10,719 bases of DNA from Acidobacteriota bacterium (GTDB taxonomy: Bacteria; Acidobacteriota; Terriglobia; Acidiferrales; UBA7541). How positions within the stretch are numbered: position 1 is the stretch's first letter; the number at the start of each line of letters is the position of its first letter. Made by a program: the position numbers and the translations under genes. The DNA is taken from contig PMOP01000540.1 of the NCBI GenBank assembly GCA_003161495.1, forward strand, positions 4,327 through 15,045, given 5' to 3'. Below the pieces are notes generated by a model that was not told where the DNA came from, made no database searches, and saw nothing but the letters and a program-made list of their open reading frames with translations. Below are positions 7,237 through 10,719 of the stretch, one piece after another.

Positions 7237-7590
7237 ATGCCCGACGAGCAGCCTCTTCGAATCCCTGTTCTTTTCTAGAGGACGGCTGCGGGCCGGGAGC
7301 CTGTTCTCGAATGGCTGCGCGACCTTGGCCAAGAAGATCGTCGAGCGATCGGACGGGACCTGATGCGAGTGCAATTCGGCTGGCCGGTTGGAATGCCTCT
7401 AGTCCGGAGTATGAAGGATGGGCTCTGGGAGGTACGCTCAATCCTGCCGAGCCGGAGAATTGCGCGGCTGATGCTATGTTTTCACGAGAACAAGATTGTC
7501 GTGCTCCATGGCTTTATCAAGAAGACGCAGAAGACGCCGGGTGAAGATATCGATTTGGCAAGACGACGCATGGGAGAGGTGACTTCATGA
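7237..7590 (+). pseudogene. RelE/HigB (Gp49-like) toxin gene interrupted by an amber codon
   Basis: One frame from ATG 7237 to TGA 7590 encodes a complete Gp49-like/RelE-superfamily toxin of 117 positions, except for TAG at codon 14 (7276-7278). The N-terminal residues MPDEQPLRIPVLF are followed by the stop, then RTAAGREPVLEWLRDL. After that come FGWPVGMPLVRSM, GLWEVRS and IVVLHGFIKKTQKTP, the hallmark segments of this family. Related toxins typically have F-Y-R-T at the interrupted place, so a single change of a Tyr codon (TAC or TAT) to TAG is the simplest explanation. Homology on both sides of the stop is in the same frame. A GTGAGG-like ribosome binding site precedes ATG 7237. Restart at ATG 7363 would give a 75-residue product lacking 42 N-terminal residues, probably inactive. 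An intact toxin would be an mRNA-cleaving interferase. A sequencing error at this base remains possible. Confidence 0.8.
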
Positions 7591-7874
7591 GAAAAAAGAA
7601 CCCTCACATTGGATCTTCGCTGGATGACTTTCTAAAAGAGGAAGGTATTCTTGAGGAAACCCGAGCCGCCGCCCTCAAAGAGGTGCTCGCATGGCAGGTT
7701 CAGAAGGCGATGAAAAAGAAAAAGATTAACAAAGTGGAAATGGCACGACGCATGAAAACAAGCCGCGCGGCTCTCGACCGGCTGCTCGACCCGGGCTACG
7801 CGTCGGTCACACTCCAAACTTTGTGTAAGGCGGCCCGTGCGGTTGGACGGGATCTGCGGATAGAGCTGGTGTAG
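7587..7874 (+). CDS. XRE-family antitoxin of the toxin-antitoxin pair
   Basis: The protein has 95 residues. The basic N-terminal half (MRKKNPHIGSSLDDFLKEEG) is followed by a helix-turn-helix of the XRE/HigA type at about 46-90 (KKINKVEMARRMKTSRAALD, then VTLQTLCKAARAVGRDL). The start overlaps the toxin stop as ATGA (7587-7590), which implies translational coupling. A strong GGGAGAGG site lies at 7572-7579, inside the end of the toxin frame. In such modules the antitoxin binds its toxin and represses the operon through an upstream palindrome. Toxin-first gene order is usual for this family. Because the toxin frame is broken while this gene is intact, it may now be an orphan antitoxin able to neutralise related toxins elsewhere or serve only as a regulator. 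Its end lies 26 bases from the convergent aminotransferase gene end, with no clear terminator between. Confidence 0.88.
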   Translation: MRKKNPHIGSSLDDFLKEEGILEETRAAALKEVLAWQVQKAMKKKKINKVEMARRMKTSRAALDRLLDPGYASVTLQTLCKAARAVGRDLRIELV

Positions 7875-7900
7875 TTTGTTGATTCAACTCCAGTAGGCAA

Positions 7901-9097
7901 TCACCGTGCCATGGCGGCGGGCTCGGATTTCTTTTGCGGCGTGGCTAGGGAATTGAGAGCCGCCATGACGCCGCCTTCCTTGTGAGGCACGCCGGCCAGA
8001 CGAAGACCCATTTCCACTCCGCACAGCGTTCCCGCGAGCATCAAATCGTTGAAACTGCCCAGGTGTCCGATGCGGAAAACTTTTCCCGCGAATTTGGACA
8101 GGCCCGCGCCGAGAGACATGTCAAAATGTTCGAGAATCACGGCGCGCAATTTATCCGCGTCATGGCCCTCCGGCATGAAAACCGCAGTCAGCGAACTGGA
8201 ATATTCGCGAGGCTCCTCGCAAACGATCTCGAGGCCCCAGGCGCGGACAGCCGCGCGAGTCGCTTCCGCGTAGCGGTCATGCCGCCGGAAAATATTGGCG
8301 AGTCCCTCTTCGCGCATCATGATCAGCGCCTCTCGCAAGCCGTAGAGAAGATTGGTCGGCGGCGTGTACGGAAAAAATCCGCTGCGATTCGGCTTCAGCA
8401 TTTCCTGCCAGTCCCAATACGACCGCGGCAACTTGGCATTTTCGCTCGCGCGCAGCGCTTTTTCGGAAAGCGCGTTGAAACTCATGCCCGGAGGAAGCAT
8501 CAACCCCTTCTGCGATCCGGCGATGGTGACGTCGACTCCCCATTCGTCATGGCGATAGTCGATGGAAGCGAGCGAAGAAATCGTGTCCACCAGCAGCAGC
8601 GCCGGATGGCGCGCCGAATCGAGCGCGCGGCGAAGTTCCGGGATGCGGCTCGTCACGCCCGTCGAGGTCTCGTTGTGCACTACCAGGACTGCCTTAATCG
8701 CGTGGCCTTTGTCCGCAGCCAGCCACGATTCCAGTTCCGCGGCGCTCGCCCCTCGTCGCCAATTGCCGGGCACGTAATCAACCTGAATGCCGAATTTTTC
8801 CGCGACGCCTCGCCAGAGGAACGAAAAATGCCCTGTCTCAAACAGCAGCACGCGATCACCGGGAGAGAGAGTATTTACAAGCGCCGCTTCCCATGCTCCC
8901 GTTCCGGAAGCCGGATACATGATCACGTGGCCGGACGTTTGAAAAATTCCTTTCATCCCCTCGAGAACTTCCTTGCCCAGGCTCGCGAATTCCGCGCTGC
9001 GGTGATCGATCACCGGCGAATCCATGGCGCGCAGGATTCGATCCGGCACATTGGTAGGCCCTGGGATTTGGAGGAAGTGGCGTCCTGTATGAATCAT
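7901..9097 (-). CDS. Class V aminotransferase, alanine/serine-glyoxylate aminotransferase type
   Basis: The protein has 398 residues and is a PLP-dependent fold-type I enzyme, presumably cytosolic. Seen in order: IPGPTNVP (11-18), the family's N-terminal hallmark; SGTGAWEAAL (64-73), which binds the PLP phosphate; HNETSTGV (141-148); the ring-binding Asp in LLVDTISS (D171); and GSQKGLMLPPG (194-204) with the Schiff-base Lys197. FPYTPPT (242-248) and the C-terminal FRIGHLG (341-347), whose Arg342 should bind the substrate carboxylate, complete the active site. Family members move an amino group from alanine or serine to glyoxylate, giving glycine; some act on phosphonates (AEP transaminase), which is the main alternative. 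ATG 9097 is supported by CGGAG five bases upstream and by the family's usual N-terminus. A longer frame from 9274 adds 59 residues that look non-coding. It is transcribed divergently from the cytochrome-propeller gene. Confidence 0.9.
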   Translation of the reverse strand: MIHTGRHFLQIPGPTNVPDRILRAMDSPVIDHRSAEFASLGKEVLEGMKGIFQTSGHVIMYPASGTGAWEAALVNTLSPGDRVLLFETGHFSFLWRGVAEKFGIQVDYVPGNWRRGASAAELESWLAADKGHAIKAVLVVHNETSTGVTSRIPELRRALDSARHPALLLVDTISSLASIDYRHDEWGVDVTIAGSQKGLMLPPGMSFNALSEKALRASENAKLPRSYWDWQEMLKPNRSGFFPYTPPTNLLYGLREALIMMREEGLANIFRRHDRYAEATRAAVRAWGLEIVCEEPREYSSSLTAVFMPEGHDADKLRAVILEHFDMSLGAGLSKFAGKVFRIGHLGSFNDLMLAGTLCGVEMGLRLAGVPHKEGGVMAALNSLATPQKKSEPAAMAR

Positions 9098-9134
9098 GGC
9101 GGCTCCGTGTGAATCCGTATGAGGTTGAGGCAAA

Positions 9135-9164
9135 ATTGTACCTGCTCGATGCAGCGGAGCGCAA
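9135..9164 (-). promoter_or_regulatory. Candidate promoter for the class V aminotransferase gene
   Basis: On the minus strand TACAAT (9140-9135) matches five of six positions of the -10 consensus. It is preceded by an 18-base spacer and a weak -35 box, TTGCGC (9164-9159). Transcription would begin about 30 bases before ATG 9097. It was found by eye; the -35 match is only partial. Confidence 0.38.
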
Positions 9165-9184
9165 CCCGACGCAACGCGTTCAAG

Positions 9185-9214
9185 TTGACGAAATATCTGG
9201 TACTGTTGTACGAA
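9185..9214 (+). promoter_or_regulatory. Weak candidate promoter for the cytochrome-propeller gene
   Basis: TTGACG (9185-9190) is a five-of-six match to a -35 box. TACGAA (9209-9214), 18 bases further on, is only a partial -10 match. It lies about 80 bases before ATG 9293 in the divergent spacer shared with the aminotransferase gene. The -10 box is weak, so confidence is low. Confidence 0.25.
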
Positions 9215-9292
9215 TGTTGGAAGGCGTGCGCGGAGAAATCCAACCGCAACTGAGTAGCAACCGCAGGCGTCCAATTGAAATGGGAGTTTCTC

Positions 9293-10719
9293 ATGACCAC
9301 CGGATGGAAAGCGATATTGTCAGGCGGGATTTTGACGGGAGCCGCGTTGCTGTCGTGGGCCGTAAGCGGCCGGGCGCAAATGAAGGGCGCGGCGACCAGT
9401 GAAATTTCAGGAACAGTAACAGCCAACAGGGATTACGCCCTGAGCAAAGCGTCGGGAAACCATATTCCCTCTCTCTATGCGGTGCGAGTCCGAGCCAGAG
9501 ACGCGGAGCGCCACATTACCTACACGGTCTTCACGCAAAAAGGCCACTACCAAATTTATAATTTGCCCCCCGGCACTTATCAGATGTCGGCTCTGCAGGA
9601 CGGATTTGACTCCAATGGGCCCACGATTGAATTGAAAGCTGGAGACACGAAGACCGCCGACGTGGCATTAGTGGTCCGGCCCGACAAACTGCGCGCCGAG
9701 CTAGTCGACTTCGACACGCTCTTTACTCCCGGCCCCACTCGCGACTATCTCATGAACAACTGCATGGGTTGCCACGGCTACGAGCATATCCCCTGGCAAC
9801 GCATGGGCGGCCGGAACGACGAAGTCTGGGGAAATGCCGTGAGCCGCATGTTCGATATGGACGGCACCAGCCCCGTTAACCATACCGGCGTTCCCCAAGT
9901 GAACCCCGCCGCCATTCCCCAGGAAAAGCGCGATGAAATCGTCGCGTACTTCGCGAAGATTTTTCCGGATGGCGGAAAGCCGCGCGACCTGAAGCTGGAT
10001 GATCTTCAGCTCGACGAAGCCGCGCTTTCCCGGGCCATCTACATTGAGTACGACCTGCCTCCCGCCACGCCTGGAAAGAAAAACCCGGAGATTTCCAGCC
10101 ACGACGTCTGGCCCAGCCGAATTTCGCCGACCGTCTATGTATCCGAAATGGGCATGGACGTAATTCAAGGCATGGACAAGAACCGCATCGATTATCCCGG
10201 GCGTTTCACAACGTACGTGCTTCCGAATCCCGATCTCGGCCATCGCGTGCTCGGCCCGCACGGAATCACGCAGGCCAAGGATGGACACGTGTATGCGGCC
10301 GAAATCGACGAAAGCTCGATCGCCGAGTTGGACCCGGAAACCGGAAAAGTCACGCAGTATGAAACCCCGACGCGCAGCACTCCGCACACGATTCGCTCGG
10401 ATTCCAAAGGCAATGTGTGGTTCACCGAAATGCAGGGCGTGAGCAAGGTCGCGAAGCTCGACGCCGTTACCAAAAAAATTACGGAGTGGGATCCTTCGCC
10501 GTCCGACACGAATGCTCACTACTATGGAATGACCGTCGATCAAAAAGATCGCGTGTGGGCCGTGGGAATGACTTCTCATAAGATCGTCGGCTACGATCCA
10601 AAGACCGACAAATGGTCCGTCTACGCAACGCCCACGCAACCTTCCGGGCCGCGCCGCCCTACTGTGGACTCCAAGGGCAAGGTCTGGTTCTCCGAGCACA
10701 TCGGACAGGCGCTCGGCGT
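9293..10719 (+). CDS. Exported cytochrome c / Vgb-like propeller fusion with N-terminal regulatory-like domain (partial)
   Basis: The frame is open from ATG 9293 to the window edge: 475 codons and no stop. GGGAG (9282-9286) lies six bases upstream. Residues 1-28 form a signal peptide (hydrophobic 8-24, cleavage near GRA-Q). Residues about 37-128 resemble a carboxypeptidase-regulatory-like/Ig-like domain (KGHYQIYNLPPGTYQMSALQ is typical). Residues 157-161 are CMGCH, a covalent heme c site, in a segment (about 140-230) ending in DEIVAYFAKIFP, as mono-heme cytochromes often do. From about 280 the protein becomes a Vgb/streptogramin-lyase-like propeller with repeated GPHGI (321-325), TPHTIRSDSKGNVWFTEM (363-380) and RRPTVDSKGKVWFSE (455-469) units. 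It should be periplasmic with one heme. Propellers of this fold are often not lyases, and no substrate is inferred. A 332-residue frame on the opposite strand over this region is a shadow. Confidence 0.88.
   Translation, partial: MTTGWKAILSGGILTGAALLSWAVSGRAQMKGAATSEISGTVTANRDYALSKASGNHIPSLYAVRVRARDAERHITYTVFTQKGHYQIYNLPPGTYQMSALQDGFDSNGPTIELKAGDTKTADVALVVRPDKLRAELVDFDTLFTPGPTRDYLMNNCMGCHGYEHIPWQRMGGRNDEVWGNAVSRMFDMDGTSPVNHTGVPQVNPAAIPQEKRDEIVAYFAKIFPDGGKPRDLKLDDLQLDEAALSRAIYIEYDLPPATPGKKNPEISSHDVWPSRISPTVYVSEMGMDVIQGMDKNRIDYPGRFTTYVLPNPDLGHRVLGPHGITQAKDGHVYAAEIDESSIAELDPETGKVTQYETPTRSTPHTIRSDSKGNVWFTEMQGVSKVAKLDAVTKKITEWDPSPSDTNAHYYGMTVDQKDRVWAVGMTSHKIVGYDPKTDKWSVYATPTQPSGPRRPTVDSKGKVWFSEHIGQALG

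Noticed and set aside
7363..7590. A complete 75-residue toxin gene starting at ATG 7363
   Set aside because: Toxin-family sequence continues upstream in the same frame to ATG 7237, so the short form is a truncation caused by the amber codon and not a native gene.
7875..7900. Terminator between the antitoxin and aminotransferase genes
   Set aside because: Only GTTGA-T-TCAAC is present, which leaves no usable loop and has no T tract.
9098..9274. 59-residue extension of the aminotransferase
   Set aside because: It would occupy most of the divergent promoter region, and the family normally begins just before the GPTNVP motif. ATG 9097 has a CGGAG site.
9701..10699. 332-residue open frame on the minus strand
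   Set aside because: It lies opposite the cytochrome-propeller gene, whose plus-strand frame has a signal peptide, a CxxCH motif and propeller repeats. The minus frame shows no family-like sequence and reflects codon bias of the real gene.
1..10719. CRISPR array, tRNA or rRNA gene, or transposase
   Set aside because: No regularly spaced direct repeats, cloverleaf-like segments, rRNA-like stretches or transposase motifs were noticed on reading both strands.

Overview
The window looks like a chromosomal stretch of an Acidobacteriota-type soil bacterium. This is an inference from gene content: exported beta-propeller proteins, a carboxypeptidase-regulatory-like/cytochrome c/propeller fusion, moderately high GC, a short toxin-antitoxin module and dispersed palindromic repeats. 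No rRNA, tRNA, CRISPR array, transposase or phage gene is visible.

Layout, left to right. (1) The last 25 codons of a short-chain dehydrogenase/reductase run in from the left edge (+ strand). (2) A perfect 29-bp inverted repeat follows. (3) A two-gene minus-strand unit encodes two exported beta-propeller proteins: an NHL-repeat protein (1256..2332) and a YVTN/WD40-like protein (204..1229). (4) A second, more elaborate inverted repeat of the same sequence family (2386..2493) follows; it supplies the stop codon of the next gene. (5) A large minus-strand FAD/Fe-S oxidoreductase of the GlcD-GlcF fusion (YdiJ-like) type spans 2490..5444. (6) A 343-bp divergent intergenic region precedes (7) an MFS transporter of the anion:cation symporter type (5788..7143, +). 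(8) A toxin-antitoxin pair follows. Its RelE/Gp49-like toxin reading frame (7237..7590) carries an in-frame amber stop at codon 14, while the XRE-type antitoxin (7587..7874) is intact and overlaps it by ATGA. (9) A minus-strand class V aminotransferase of the alanine/serine-glyoxylate type lies at 7901..9097. (10) Divergent from it, a multidomain exported protein (9293 to the right edge) combines a signal peptide, a carboxypeptidase-regulatory-like domain, a CxxCH heme site and a Vgb/streptogramin-lyase-like propeller. It has no stop codon in the window.

A metabolic reading is possible but unproven. The FAD/Fe-S enzyme would oxidise a 2-hydroxy acid such as glycolate, D-lactate or D-2-hydroxyglutarate and pass electrons to the respiratory chain. 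The MFS protein would import an organic or sugar acid. If the substrate were glycolate, the aminotransferase could turn the resulting glyoxylate into glycine. The three exported propeller proteins and the heme domain point to periplasmic or surface chemistry of unknown substrate.

The most distinctive observations are the two related palindromic elements that bracket the propeller pair, the internally compensated base changes in the second of them, the amber-interrupted toxin beside an intact antitoxin, and the cytochrome-propeller fusion.
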